From assembly GCA_944320745.1 (NCBI GenBank), contig CALUIN010000039.1:1-64000 (forward strand): a stretch of DNA of 64,000 nt, in the 5' to 3' direction. Both the position numbers and the translations under genes were made by a program. The stretch is from an uncultured Alloprevotella sp. GTDB taxonomy: Bacteria; Bacteroidota; Bacteroidia; Bacteroidales; Bacteroidaceae. The notes below the pieces were generated by a model. That model ran no database searches, was not told the origin of the DNA, and saw nothing but the letters and a program-made list of their open reading frames with translations. How positions within the stretch are numbered: the first letter of the stretch is position 1; each line of letters begins with the position of its first letter. Positions 1 to 8,415 of this stretch are shown here, in pieces.

Positions 1-35
1 TCCGGTGGTGACTGGAGTTCAGACGTGCGCGGTTC

Positions 36-126
36 AGGCGAGTTTGAACGGGGCTTAGGCGAGTTTGAACGGGGCTTAGGCGAGTTTGCACGGGGCCTAG
101 GCAAGTTTGCACGGGGCTTAGGCGAG
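36..126. repeat. 21-bp tandem repeat array (locus A)
   Basis: Four consecutive 21-bp units begin at 36, 57, 78 and 99, followed by a partial fifth to 126. Each holds the core ACGGGGCTTAGGCGAG with one or two substitutions, and all four point the same way. There are no spacers. Read on the minus strand the array stays open as a seven-codon repeat (L-S-P-V-Q-T-R). The same unit occurs at six other places in the window. Confidence 0.93.
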
Positions 127-414
127 AGGATTCTGCCGGCGGTCCTGTGGCGCGGGCGCGCTGTCGACTGTAAAAAGTGACGGCCAGCGTAACAAAATTG
201 CCTGTTCCGCAAGGCCGGCAAGCCGGAAAACGCTGCAGAAAGCGGGATTTTATAATTTTTTCGAGAGAAATTTTACTGCATTCTTTTTAGTAATTAGTTT
301 TTTTTCTAATTTTGGAAGTGAAAAAGTTGCCCGGTCATTATCCGAAAACTAAGGGCCCGCGGCAGTCTTCGAAGCAGACGTAACGAGCAAGAAAACCTTA
401 TAATCAAAAAAACT
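127..414. other. Leader region upstream of the glycogen operon
   Basis: About 290 bp without a credible gene between repeat array A and the debranching enzyme. The second half (about 250-330) is AT-rich and holds the likely promoter at 307-314. No RNA gene or other conserved element was recognised. Confidence 0.5.
307..314 (+). promoter_or_regulatory. Putative promoter -7 element for the glycogen operon
   Basis: TAATTTTG matches the Bacteroidota -7 consensus TAnnTTTG. The expected upstream TTTG is only weakly represented (TTCTTTTT at 281-288). It would give a leader of about 95 nt before the start at 415. Confidence 0.4.
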
Positions 415-2373
415 ATGTGCTATTTAAAGTTCGACAAGGCACAGATGACCAACCTGCAGGATTCCCTCTACAAGGAACTGCTGATTACGAACAGGTCCGG
501 TGCTTATTGCAACACGACGCTTGTCGGCTGCAATATTCGTAAGTATCACGGTCTGATGGTCGTGCCCGTGCCCTCGCTTGACGATGAAAATCACGTGCTC
601 CTCTCGTCCCTGGACGAAACGGTGATTCAGCATGGCGCCGAATTTAACCTTGGTCTCCATAAATACCAAGGGGAAAATTATAGCCCGAAAGGTCACAAAT
701 ATATTCTGAGTTTCCAGTGGGACAAGGTGCCCACGTGGATCTATCGCATAGGCGGCGTGCTGCTGAAGAAAGAGATAGCTTTCCGCACGGACGACTACCG
801 GCTTTACATCCGTTACACCCTGCTCGAAGCGCATTCGGCCACGACGCTGCGGCTGAAGCCCTTCCTCGCCTTCCGCAGTGTGCGGCAGTGGACGCACGAG
901 AACTCCGTGGCCGACAGCAGTTACACCGAAGTGACGAACGGTATCCGCATGTGCCTCTACAAGGGCTACCCCGACCTGTACATGCAGACCAGTTGCCCCT
1001 CGCAGTTCCACTATGCCCCCGACTGGTATCGCGGGCTGGACTACCCGAAGGAGCGCGAGCGAGGATACGACTCGTCGGAGGACCTGCTCGTACCGGGCTA
1101 TTTCGAGATGCCGATAAAGAAGGGCGAGCCCATCATCTTCACGGCCGCTCTCAGCGAGGAGTCCACCGACGCGCTGGAGGGGCTGATGAGCCAGGAGATA
1201 GCGCAGCTGGACCGCCGCGACAGCTTCTATCACTGCCTGGTGAACGCGGCGCATCAGTTCAACGTGCAGCTCAACGGCGAGCACTACATCCTGGCCGGCT
1301 ATCCGTGGTTCAAATGCCGCGCCCGCGACATGTTCATCGCCATGCCCGGCCTGACGCTCTCCATAGGCGAGACGGAACAGTATGAGCGGTACATGGAAAC
1401 GGCCGCCCGCGCCATCGACGACTATCTGAACAAACGGCCCATCTCGGTGAAGATATACGAGATGGAACAGCCCGACACGCTGCTCTGGGCCGTATGGTGC
1501 ATACAGCAATACGGCCGCTACGTGTCGCGCCAGAGCTGCTATGAAAAGTACGGCGCCCTGCTGCGGCGGATCATGGACTTCATCCTCGACGGCAAGCACA
1601 ACAACCTGAAAGTGGCGGACAACAGCCTGCTTTATGCCGACGGCCGCGACAAGGCCATTACGTGGATGAACTCCACGCAGAACGGGCGCCCCATCATCCC
1701 CCGTTCGGGCTACATCGTAGAGTTCAATGCTCTGTGGTACAACGCCGTCCGCTTCTACGAGCAACTGTTCGGCGAAAACGGCACCCCCGAGGAGCAGGCC
1801 AGCATCGCACGCTATGCCGAGCAGGCCGCGCGCATCGAACAGTCCTTCCGCGCGACGTTCCTCAACGAACACGGCTATCTGCTCGACTACGTAGACGGCC
1901 AGATGATGGACTGGAGCGTGCGCCCCAACCAGCTCTTCGCCATCGCCCTCGACTTCTCGCCCCTGACCGTGAAGGAGTGGAAGGGCGTGCTCGACATCTG
2001 CACGAAGGAGCTGGTGACGCCGAAAGGCATCCGCTCACTCTCGCCTAAGAGCGGCGGCTATAATCCGATGTATGTCGGCCCGCAGGCTCAGCGCGACCTG
2101 GCCTATCATCAGGGCACCGCGTGGCCGTGGCTGACAGGATTCTACCTGGAGGCCTACCTGAAAGTCTACAAGATGAGCGGCGTGAACTACATCGAGCGGC
2201 AGCTCATCGGCTTCGAGGAGGAACTGTTCTACCATTGCGTCGGAACAATCCAGGAACTCTTCGACGGCAACCCGCGCTTCAGCGGCCGCGGCGCCATCTC
2301 CTTCGCCATGAACGTGAGCGGCATCCTGCGGGCTATCCGCCTCTTGGAAAAATACAAGATAGAGGAGAACTGA
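415..2373 (+). CDS. Glycogen debranching enzyme (amylo-alpha-1,6-glucosidase family)
   Basis: A 652-residue cytoplasmic protein without a signal peptide. Residues about 20-230 match the GDE N-terminal beta-sandwich domain (NRSGAY, then IRKYHGLMV near 41-49). Residues about 270-640 match the (alpha/alpha)6 catalytic domain, with AGYPWFKCRARDMFIAMPGL near 294-313 and the AYHQGTAWPW signature near 563-572. The family hydrolyses alpha-1,6 branch points of glycogen. Two genes of glycogen metabolism follow on the same strand at gaps of 60 and 15 bp, which indicates one operon. The length fits the usual Bacteroidales protein of about 650 residues. The long minus-strand frame opposite it is a GC-driven shadow. 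Confidence 0.9.
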   Translation: MCYLKFDKAQMTNLQDSLYKELLITNRSGAYCNTTLVGCNIRKYHGLMVVPVPSLDDENHVLLSSLDETVIQHGAEFNLGLHKYQGENYSPKGHKYILSFQWDKVPTWIYRIGGVLLKKEIAFRTDDYRLYIRYTLLEAHSATTLRLKPFLAFRSVRQWTHENSVADSSYTEVTNGIRMCLYKGYPDLYMQTSCPSQFHYAPDWYRGLDYPKERERGYDSSEDLLVPGYFEMPIKKGEPIIFTAALSEESTDALEGLMSQEIAQLDRRDSFYHCLVNAAHQFNVQLNGEHYILAGYPWFKCRARDMFIAMPGLTLSIGETEQYERYMETAARAIDDYLNKRPISVKIYEMEQPDTLLWAVWCIQQYGRYVSRQSCYEKYGALLRRIMDFILDGKHNNLKVADNSLLYADGRDKAITWMNSTQNGRPIIPRSGYIVEFNALWYNAVRFYEQLFGENGTPEEQASIARYAEQAARIEQSFRATFLNEHGYLLDYVDGQMMDWSVRPNQLFAIALDFSPLTVKEWKGVLDICTKELVTPKGIRSLSPKSGGYNPMYVGPQAQRDLAYHQGTAWPWLTGFYLEAYLKVYKMSGVNYIERQLIGFEEELFYHCVGTIQELFDGNPRFSGRGAISFAMNVSGILRAIRLLEKYKIEEN

Positions 2374-2433
2374 AATCAGGCGGCCAGCATCGGACCAAAC
2401 GCTTAAATTGACAAACCAAAACTCTAATACCCC

Positions 2434-3720
2434 ATGAAAGTATTAATGTTCGGGTGGGAGTTCCCCCCGCATATCCTGGGCGGACTCGGAACGGCAAGCT
2501 ACGGTATCACAGCCGGCCTCTCCAAGCAGCCCGATATGCACATTACGTTCTGTCTTCCCCGTCCGTGGGGCGACGAAGACAAGAGCTTCATGAACATCAT
2601 CGGCATGAGTGAGGTGCCGATTGTGTGGCGCGACGTAGACTACGATTACGTCAAGCAGCGTATCGGCGACAAGATGAGTCCGGAACTCTATTTCGCTCTG
2701 CGCGACCACATCTACGCGGACTTCAACTACCGCCTTACGGACGACCTGGGCTGCATCGAGTTCTCGGGCCGCTATCCCGACAATCTGTATGACGAAATCA
2801 ACAACTACTCCATCGTGGCAGGCGTCGTGGCCCGCCAGCAAGAGTATGACATCATCCACGCCCACGACTGGCTGACATACCCTGCCGGCATACACGCAAA
2901 GAACGTAAGCGGAAAGCCGCTCGTCATACACGTACACGCCACGGACTTTGACCGTTCGCGCGGCCACGTTAACCCGACGGTTTACGGCATAGAGAAGGAC
3001 GGCATGGACCACGCGGACTGCATCATGTGCGTATCGGAGCTGACGCGCCAGACCGTGATCAATCACTATCATCAGGATCCCGCGAAGTGCGTGGCCATGC
3101 ACAATGCCGTCTATCCCCTGTCGCAGGAAGTGCAGGACATCATAGCCCAGCGCCGTCCCTACGAGGAGAGGACGGAGAAAGTGGTTACCTTCCTCGGGCG
3201 TCTGACCATGCAGAAAGGGCCCGAGTACTTCGTGGAGGCAGCGGCACTCGTGTTGCAGCGTACCCGTAACATCCGCTTTTGCATGGCAGGCTCCGGCGAC
3301 ATGATGAATGCGATGATCGAGCTTGTAGCCCAGCGCGACATCGCCGACCGCTTCCACTTTCCCGGCTTCATGAAGGGAAAGCAGGTCTATGAGGTATTCC
3401 GTGACAGCGACGTCTATGTCATGCCCTCGGTGAGCGAACCTTTTGGCATCTCGCCCTTGGAGGCAATGCAGTGCGGCGTTCCCTCCATCATCAGTTACCA
3501 GAGCGGCTGCGCGGAGATCTTGTCCAAGTGCATCAAGACCGATTACTGGGACATCTACGCTATGGCCGACGCGATGTACTCCATTTGTACGAACAACGCC
3601 CTTTATACTTATCTGCGCGACGAAGGGAAGAAGGAAGTAGACCAGATAACCTGGGAGAAAGTAGGCAAGCGCATCTACGATACATATCAGCAAGTCCTCG
3701 AAAAGTACTATCACCATTAA
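2434..3720 (+). CDS. GT-B glycosyltransferase of the glycogen operon (glycogen synthase-like)
   Basis: 428 residues. The N-terminus carries GWEFPPHILGGLGTASYG (about 7-24), a glycine-rich loop like that of glycogen/starch synthases. The C-terminal half has the retaining GT-B E-x7-E motif in SEPFGISPLEAMQCGVPSI near 334-352. Such enzymes transfer a glucosyl group from a nucleotide sugar, here most likely extending an alpha-1,4-glucan. It sits between the debranching enzyme and a GH57 enzyme, 15 bp before the latter. That context supports a role in glycogen synthesis rather than surface polysaccharide. Donor and acceptor cannot be read from sequence. Confidence 0.85.
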   Translation: MKVLMFGWEFPPHILGGLGTASYGITAGLSKQPDMHITFCLPRPWGDEDKSFMNIIGMSEVPIVWRDVDYDYVKQRIGDKMSPELYFALRDHIYADFNYRLTDDLGCIEFSGRYPDNLYDEINNYSIVAGVVARQQEYDIIHAHDWLTYPAGIHAKNVSGKPLVIHVHATDFDRSRGHVNPTVYGIEKDGMDHADCIMCVSELTRQTVINHYHQDPAKCVAMHNAVYPLSQEVQDIIAQRRPYEERTEKVVTFLGRLTMQKGPEYFVEAAALVLQRTRNIRFCMAGSGDMMNAMIELVAQRDIADRFHFPGFMKGKQVYEVFRDSDVYVMPSVSEPFGISPLEAMQCGVPSIISYQSGCAEILSKCIKTDYWDIYAMADAMYSICTNNALYTYLRDEGKKEVDQITWEKVGKRIYDTYQQVLEKYYHH

Positions 3721-3735
3721 CCTACGACATTAATC

Positions 3736-5130
3736 ATGAAAACCATTTGCTTATACTTCGAGATTCACCAGAATATCCACCTGAAGCGCTACCACTTCTT
3801 CGACATCGGTCGCGACCATTACTATTACGACGACTACGAGAACGAGCGCTCCATCACCGAAACCGCTGACCGCTCCTACGTGCCCGCTCTCAACGCGCTC
3901 ATTGAGATGGCCGGCCGCTACGGTGACTATTTCAAGTGCGCCATATCCCTTTCCGGCTGCGCCATAGAGCAGCTGGAGAACCACGCGCCTCAGGTCATCG
4001 AGCTCTTGCAGAAGCTCAACGAGACCGGTTGCGTGGAGTTCCTGGCCGAGACCTATTCCCACGGATTCTCTTCGCTGAAAAACCCCGACTGCTTCAAGGA
4101 GGAGGTGCAGCGTCTCTGCAAGAAGGTGAAGTCGCTCTTCGGCCAGACGCCCAAGGTGTTCCGCAACTCCTGCCTGGTCTATTCCGACGAAATCGGCGAA
4201 CTCGTGGCCGGCATGGGCTTCAAGGGCATGCTGGCCGAGGGAGCAAAGCACGTGCTCGGCTGGAAGAGCCCGCACTTCGTGTACAGCTGCAACCGCAACC
4301 CGAACCTCAAGCTCCTTCTCCGCGACTACAGCCTTTCGGAGGACATCAGCCTGCGCTTCAACGACTCCTCCTGGTGCGAGTATCCGTTGTTCGCCGAGAC
4401 CTATGCTGACTGGATCGCACGCCTCCCGGAGGAAGACCAAGTCATCAACATCTTCATGGAGCTCTGTGCCTTAGGCATTTTCCAGCCCCTGTCGTCCAAC
4501 ATCCTCGAGTTCATGAAAGCACTGCCCGACAAGCTCCGCGAGCGCGGCATCGTGTTCTCCACGCCTTCGGAAATCTGCTCGAAGATCAAGTCCTCCGGCG
4601 AGCTCAATGTGGAATACCCCACCTCATGGGTGGACGAGGAGCGCGACATGTCGCCCTGGCTCGGCAACGTCATGCAGCGTGAGGCCATCGACAAGCTCTA
4701 TAGCGTGGCCGACCGCGTGCGTATATGCACGGACCGCCGCCTTAAGCAGGACTGGGACTACCTGCAGGCCTCCAACAACCTGCGCTTCATGAGCACGAAG
4801 CCCAGTAGCTACGGCGGCTACCGCGGCATTTACAGCTCGCCCTACGACGCCTTCACCAACTATATGAACATTCTGGGCGATTTCATCAACCGTGTCAACA
4901 ACCTTTATCCCGCGGACATGGACAACGAAGAGCTCAACTCGCTGCTCACCACGATTAAGAATCAGGAGGATGAGTTGGAGATGAAAGACAAGGAAATCGA
5001 GAAGTTGCAGCACATGCTGGGCAAACTCGAGAAGGGCGAGCCCGCGGCCGAGAAGGACGAGCCCGCACGCAAGCCCGCGGCTCCGCGCCGCGCGGCCACA
5101 AAGAAAGCAGCCACTGCGGCCAAGAAGTAA
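3736..5130 (+). CDS. Glycoside hydrolase family 57 protein (alpha-glucan acting)
   Basis: 464 residues. The N-terminal region (1-330) fits the GH57 (beta/alpha)7 barrel: EIHQNIHLKRYHFFDIG near 9-25 corresponds to the His-containing first motif, and EFLAETYSHGFSSL near 101-114 carries the Glu expected in the nucleophile region. Residues about 405-440 look like a coiled coil (NQEDELEMKDKEIEKLQ), followed by a Lys/Ala/Pro-rich tail. GH57 enzymes are amylases or branching enzymes; in this operon it probably acts on glycogen. It is the last gene of the operon, with a strong hairpin terminator 29 bp downstream. Exact specificity is unknown. Confidence 0.85.
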   Translation: MKTICLYFEIHQNIHLKRYHFFDIGRDHYYYDDYENERSITETADRSYVPALNALIEMAGRYGDYFKCAISLSGCAIEQLENHAPQVIELLQKLNETGCVEFLAETYSHGFSSLKNPDCFKEEVQRLCKKVKSLFGQTPKVFRNSCLVYSDEIGELVAGMGFKGMLAEGAKHVLGWKSPHFVYSCNRNPNLKLLLRDYSLSEDISLRFNDSSWCEYPLFAETYADWIARLPEEDQVINIFMELCALGIFQPLSSNILEFMKALPDKLRERGIVFSTPSEICSKIKSSGELNVEYPTSWVDEERDMSPWLGNVMQREAIDKLYSVADRVRICTDRRLKQDWDYLQASNNLRFMSTKPSSYGGYRGIYSSPYDAFTNYMNILGDFINRVNNLYPADMDNEELNSLLTTIKNQEDELEMKDKEIEKLQHMLGKLEKGEPAAEKDEPARKPAAPRRAATKKAATAAKK

Positions 5131-5158
5131 ACGGCGTGCGTTCAGCACGGAACGAATC

Positions 5159-5200
5159 GGGGGAGGGACAACGGGGCGGTTGTCTCTCCCCCGCTGTTTT
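5159..5200 (+). terminator. Intrinsic terminator of the glycogen operon
   Basis: 14-bp stem (5159-5172 with 5179-5192, one G-U pair), 6-nt loop, then GCTGTTTT. It lies directly downstream of the GH57 gene. Confidence 0.85.
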
Positions 5201-5289
5201 CCGTAGCGCCCTGTGTATGCGGTGCGTATGTATTTACCGCAGAACCGTAACATTTCCGGAAAAAATACAATTAAACCAAATAAAAACAC

Positions 5290-5297
5290 TACCTTTG
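5290..5297 (+). promoter_or_regulatory. Promoter -7 element (TACCTTTG) for the export lipoprotein gene
   Basis: Exact TAnnTTTG match about 100 bp before the start codon at 5397. No clear TTTG is seen at the -33 position. Confidence 0.6.
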
Positions 5298-5396
5298 CAA
5301 CTGTAAAGCCGGGCAGGGAAGTTGTGCCGACGGCAAAAGGGTCGACACGTTGCCAATTCCTTGCTCCAACATCGCACTTACTCACAGCACTAAGTT

Positions 5397-6182
5397 ATGA
5401 AGAATCTTGTCGTAGCGGTTCTCGCGACGCTTCTCCTCTTTTCCTCCTGCAAGACCAGGGAAAAAATCTTATACTTCCAGGACGTGCAAGGCGGTGGCGT
5501 ATATCCCACGCAGACCATAGCTCCGTTGAAACTTACGATGGGCGACAAAATCTCCGTCATCGTAACGAGCAGCGCCACGCCCGAACTGGCCCAGCGGTTC
5601 AACCTGCCGGTTGTCACCCTCCAGGCCGGGACGACGAACACTTCGTATAGCAATCAGATCTCTGTCTATACGATAGACGAAAACGGCAATATTGATATAC
5701 CCACGCTTGGCCGCGTCAAGGTCAGCGGCCTTACACGCTCGGAGGCCGGAGAGAAAATCCAGACGATGCTCCGCGCTAATCTCCTGCGCGACGCCGTGGT
5801 CACCGTGAACGCCTTCGACCAGTACGTGACCGTGCTCGGTGAGGTGGCGCGCCCCGGCCGGGTCAACATCAACAAGGATAACTTGACGCTGCTCGAAGCC
5901 CTTGGCCAGGTAGGCGACCTCACCATCCAAGCCCGCCGCGACCGTGTCCTTGTACTGCGGCAGGAAGGCGGCGAGACCCGTTCCTACTACGTCGACTTGC
6001 GTTCGAAGGACCTGCTCAGTTCGCCTGTCTATAACCTGAAGCAGAACGACATGATCTACGTAGAGCCCAACAAAATCCGGATGGGCCAGTCCACGTATAA
6101 TGAAAACAGCATCCGCTCCATTTCCACATGGCTTTCTGTCAGTTCCGTGCTCATCAGTCTGGGCATCCTGATCTTTAACTGA
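5397..6182 (+). CDS. Polysaccharide export outer-membrane lipoprotein (Wza family)
   Basis: 261 residues with a lipoprotein signal (LLLFSSC, Cys about 19). A polysaccharide-export domain follows (about 45-135: MGDKISVIVTS, then IDENGNIDIPTLGRVKVSGLTR), then an SLBB-type domain (about 145-215: VLGEVARPGRVNINKDNLTLLEALGQVG) and a C-terminal hydrophobic segment (about 240-260). Wza-family proteins form the outer-membrane exit channel for capsule or exopolysaccharide. The partner tyrosine autokinase/chain-length regulator (Wzc), usually adjacent, is absent. The gene stands alone between two terminators, so it probably serves a locus elsewhere or has an unlinked partner. Confidence 0.87.
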   Translation: MKNLVVAVLATLLLFSSCKTREKILYFQDVQGGGVYPTQTIAPLKLTMGDKISVIVTSSATPELAQRFNLPVVTLQAGTTNTSYSNQISVYTIDENGNIDIPTLGRVKVSGLTRSEAGEKIQTMLRANLLRDAVVTVNAFDQYVTVLGEVARPGRVNINKDNLTLLEALGQVGDLTIQARRDRVLVLRQEGGETRSYYVDLRSKDLLSSPVYNLKQNDMIYVEPNKIRMGQSTYNENSIRSISTWLSVSSVLISLGILIFN

Positions 6183-6236
6183 CGGTCCGGGGCGCTCGGT
6201 TCCCGTCCCCGCCTGCCCGCGGATGCGGCTTGCTTT

Positions 6237-6286
6237 GCGCCGCCGCCCGCCCCCTTCTGAGGGGCCGGGCGGCGGCGCGTTTTTTT
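6237..6286 (+). terminator. Intrinsic terminator after the export lipoprotein gene
   Basis: 13-bp perfect GC stem (6237-6249 with 6266-6278) whose loop can pair further (CCCC/GGGG), then G and seven T. Confidence 0.88.
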
Positions 6287-6400
6287 CTGCTCCTTGCCGG
6301 CCAGCGGAACAAGCCGCCGCTCAGGTGTTCCTGCGCGCTGTGCCTGTTCCGGTCGCGCGGCGCGCAGGGCCGGTGAGCCCGGCTGCGGACGGAACGAAAA

Positions 6401-6484
6401 CGGGCCTAAGCCCCGTCGCGACGGGGCTTAGGCCCGTGAAGACTGTCCCTATCCCCGTAGCGACGCGGCTTAGGGACAATAGTT
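6401..6484. repeat. 21-bp repeat array (locus B) with a 38-bp perfect palindrome
   Basis: Four 21-bp units start at 6401, 6422, 6443 and 6464. Units 1 and 2 are in opposite orientation, so 6400-6437 is a perfect palindrome (half site ACGGGCCTAAGCCCCGTCG). On the plus strand the array reads as seven-codon units (TGLSPVA, TGLRPVK and variants). It abuts the stop codon of the convergent GH110 gene at 6485. Confidence 0.93.
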
Positions 6485-8314
6485 TCAGAGAATGTGCGGC
6501 CGGACGGGAGGTGCGCCCACGTAGCCCGGCGTCACGGCGTTTTTACACCGTTCCAGGAGCACCGGCTGGGTATTCCAGTGGAAAGGCTGGTAGTCGTTGT
6601 TCTTCTTCACCTTGTTGTTAATGAACAGCAGGCCGTCCACGGACTTGGCGTAAAGGAGCGGAGCGTCGAACGTTTCAAACTCGTTGTCCTCTATCACGAT
6701 GGCGTTTGCCCGTCCGCCGTGGAAGTATGCCTTCTGCTGCTGCAAGGCCGGTATCTCGGGATAAATTGAGATGACGGCATTCGTAAACTGGAAGAGATTG
6801 GTCAGCGCATTGACAAACTTGTTCTTGCGTATGGTCAGGTCGCGCACGGCCCCCGACTCGTACCAGCCGTTGCAGTCGCCGCAAAGCAGAATGGCCGCGC
6901 CTGAGGTGTGGTCGAAGAGGTTCTTCTCGCAGACTGTGCGCCGCGGCGAACTGAAGAGGGCGCCCCGCGCACGGTTGTTGCGCACCACGTTTCCGCGAAA
7001 CTCCACCTCGGGCGTCCACGTCAGGTTCTCCACCCCGTAGGCTTCCGCAGTGCTGACGCATTCGGGCACAGGCTGGGAGAAGCGGATGATAAACTCGCGC
7101 GTCCCGCTCACGCTGTTCTGCCCGGCCGGCCGAATGTCGGCTATCGTATTCTTTTCCTCCACGTATTCCATAGTGTAAGCCCGGATGAAGGCGACCGTGT
7201 CCCCAGGGTCGCCCCATGAGAATCCCCAGGCCTGCCCGTGCTCGAAGCGGCAGCGCAGCGTGTGGTCGTCCACCCGTTCGGCCACCTTCAGGTAGACGCC
7301 GTGCACGTTGATGGCGTCGTCCATCATGTTTTCGTATAAACCGTTTTCCGAGACAATGCGGCCGCGACATTGCGAGAAGTGCGTGGCATCGGCCTGCGTG
7401 GTGAAGTATCGGGGATCCGTCTTACCCTTGAGGCAGACGTTGAATTTCCGCAGGGAGATGTCCGTACATCGCTGTGCCAGGAGTCCCATGCCTTCGGCGT
7501 AGTGCACGGAGATTTTCTCCAGGCGTGTGTCCGTGTTTTCTTCCAGAAAGATGCCCGGCGCAGGGCGGAGCCATGTGCGCAGCGCCACCTTAGTGCCGGG
7601 TTGCAGGCGCTTGTCCTTCCAGTTTGGCGCCAGCAGCGTGCGTTCGCCCGTCGTGCGGACGCCATTCGTGTTAATGCCCAGGTCGCCCGTGTTGTAGACG
7701 ATGTGGCGCGTGTCCGGCTCGAAGGCGATGCCGCTCACGGGCTGGGCAGTCCAGCCCTCGCCGCGGATTTCCAGGTTGCCGTTGCTGGCGATGTCGTAGT
7801 CCACCCACGGTTCCACGCGGAAGGTTATCCCGTTGTTTTCGTCGTTCCCTACGATTTCCACCTGGGCAATCTGAGGCTGCGCGAAGTCGATGGAGAAGTC
7901 CTCCAGTCGGCAGCCCGTGGAGCGTCGCAGGACGAGCGGCAGCATCCTGCCGTGGAAGACGAACTGCGCCCCGTTGCCGTCGAGCGTCAGCCCGTCCCAG
8001 TTGTCCAGGAGAATGCCGACTTTCTTAGGCTGATTCTGGTCGTGGTTGGAGATGTAGAGATTCATGGTCTCGGCATCGGTGGCGTGGAAGTTGTACGTGC
8101 CGCGCTTGAAGCGGACCGTGGCTTCCTCGCCCGGTCGCGTTTGCTGGCGGATGAGGGTCAGAGCTTCGCGTAGGCGGGAACACAGTGTCCGGCTGGTGTC
8201 GCCGGGAACGATTCCGTAGTCTTCCAACTGAAAGATACGCTTCTTTGCGGCCATCGGCAGGCAAAGTGCGCCGCAGAGTCCGAGCAGAGCGGCAAGGAGG
8301 ACAAGTCTTTTCAC
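6485..8314 (-). CDS. Alpha-1,3-galactosidase, glycoside hydrolase family 110
   Basis: 609 residues with a signal peptide (MKRLVLLAALLGLCGALCLP), so secreted or periplasmic. The sequence has the parallel beta-helix pattern of GH110: LDNWDGLTLDGNGAQFVFHG near 100, then RSTGCRLEDFSIDF, later DATHFSQCRGRIVSENGLYE and MMDDAINVHGVYLKV, and repeated helix rungs up to about residue 580. GH110 enzymes remove terminal alpha-1,3-galactose from blood-group B and linear B structures, and were first described in Bacteroides fragilis. Length matches the GlaB type of about 600 residues. No sulfatase, SusC/D pair or other hydrolase is adjacent, so it is an isolated glycan-foraging gene. Linear versus branched preference cannot be decided here. 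Confidence 0.85.
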   Translation of the reverse strand: MKRLVLLAALLGLCGALCLPMAAKKRIFQLEDYGIVPGDTSRTLCSRLREALTLIRQQTRPGEEATVRFKRGTYNFHATDAETMNLYISNHDQNQPKKVGILLDNWDGLTLDGNGAQFVFHGRMLPLVLRRSTGCRLEDFSIDFAQPQIAQVEIVGNDENNGITFRVEPWVDYDIASNGNLEIRGEGWTAQPVSGIAFEPDTRHIVYNTGDLGINTNGVRTTGERTLLAPNWKDKRLQPGTKVALRTWLRPAPGIFLEENTDTRLEKISVHYAEGMGLLAQRCTDISLRKFNVCLKGKTDPRYFTTQADATHFSQCRGRIVSENGLYENMMDDAINVHGVYLKVAERVDDHTLRCRFEHGQAWGFSWGDPGDTVAFIRAYTMEYVEEKNTIADIRPAGQNSVSGTREFIIRFSQPVPECVSTAEAYGVENLTWTPEVEFRGNVVRNNRARGALFSSPRRTVCEKNLFDHTSGAAILLCGDCNGWYESGAVRDLTIRKNKFVNALTNLFQFTNAVISIYPEIPALQQQKAYFHGGRANAIVIEDNEFETFDAPLLYAKSVDGLLFINNKVKKNNDYQPFHWNTQPVLLERCKNAVTPGYVGAPPVRPHIL

Positions 8315-8343
8315 GATTGTAGGATTTTAGGTGTCGTTTTATG

Positions 8344-8351
8344 CAAAGGTA
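8344..8351 (-). promoter_or_regulatory. Promoter -7 element (TACCTTTG) for the GH110 gene
   Basis: Exact -7 match on the minus strand, 30 bp upstream of the start codon. It predicts a leader of only about 25 nt. Confidence 0.6.
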
Positions 8352-8415
8352 AATAAAATCCCCGGTTCCAAGGCTCCGTGCCGTTGGAATCGGGGGAAAA
8401 TGTACGTTTGCCTGG

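Larger units (their letters stand above)
6183..6484. other. Convergent intergenic region, 302 bp
   Basis: Holds the terminator at 6237-6286 and repeat array B at 6401-6484. The stretch between them (about 6290-6400) shows nothing recognisable. The frames open through here, including a 132-codon plus-strand frame, are explained by GC content and by the 21-bp repeat. Confidence 0.6.

Noticed and set aside
36..126. Possible CRISPR array
   Set aside because: Units are directly abutting with no spacers, the period is 21 bp, and no cas genes are present.
424..1872. 482-codon minus-strand frame
   Set aside because: Antisense of the debranching enzyme; biased composition, no recognisable motif.
6223..6621. 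132-codon plus-strand frame with heptad TGLSPVA/TGLRPVK repeat
   Set aside because: The repeat comes from the 21-bp DNA unit; the frame crosses a terminator and runs antisense into the GH110 gene. No start signal.
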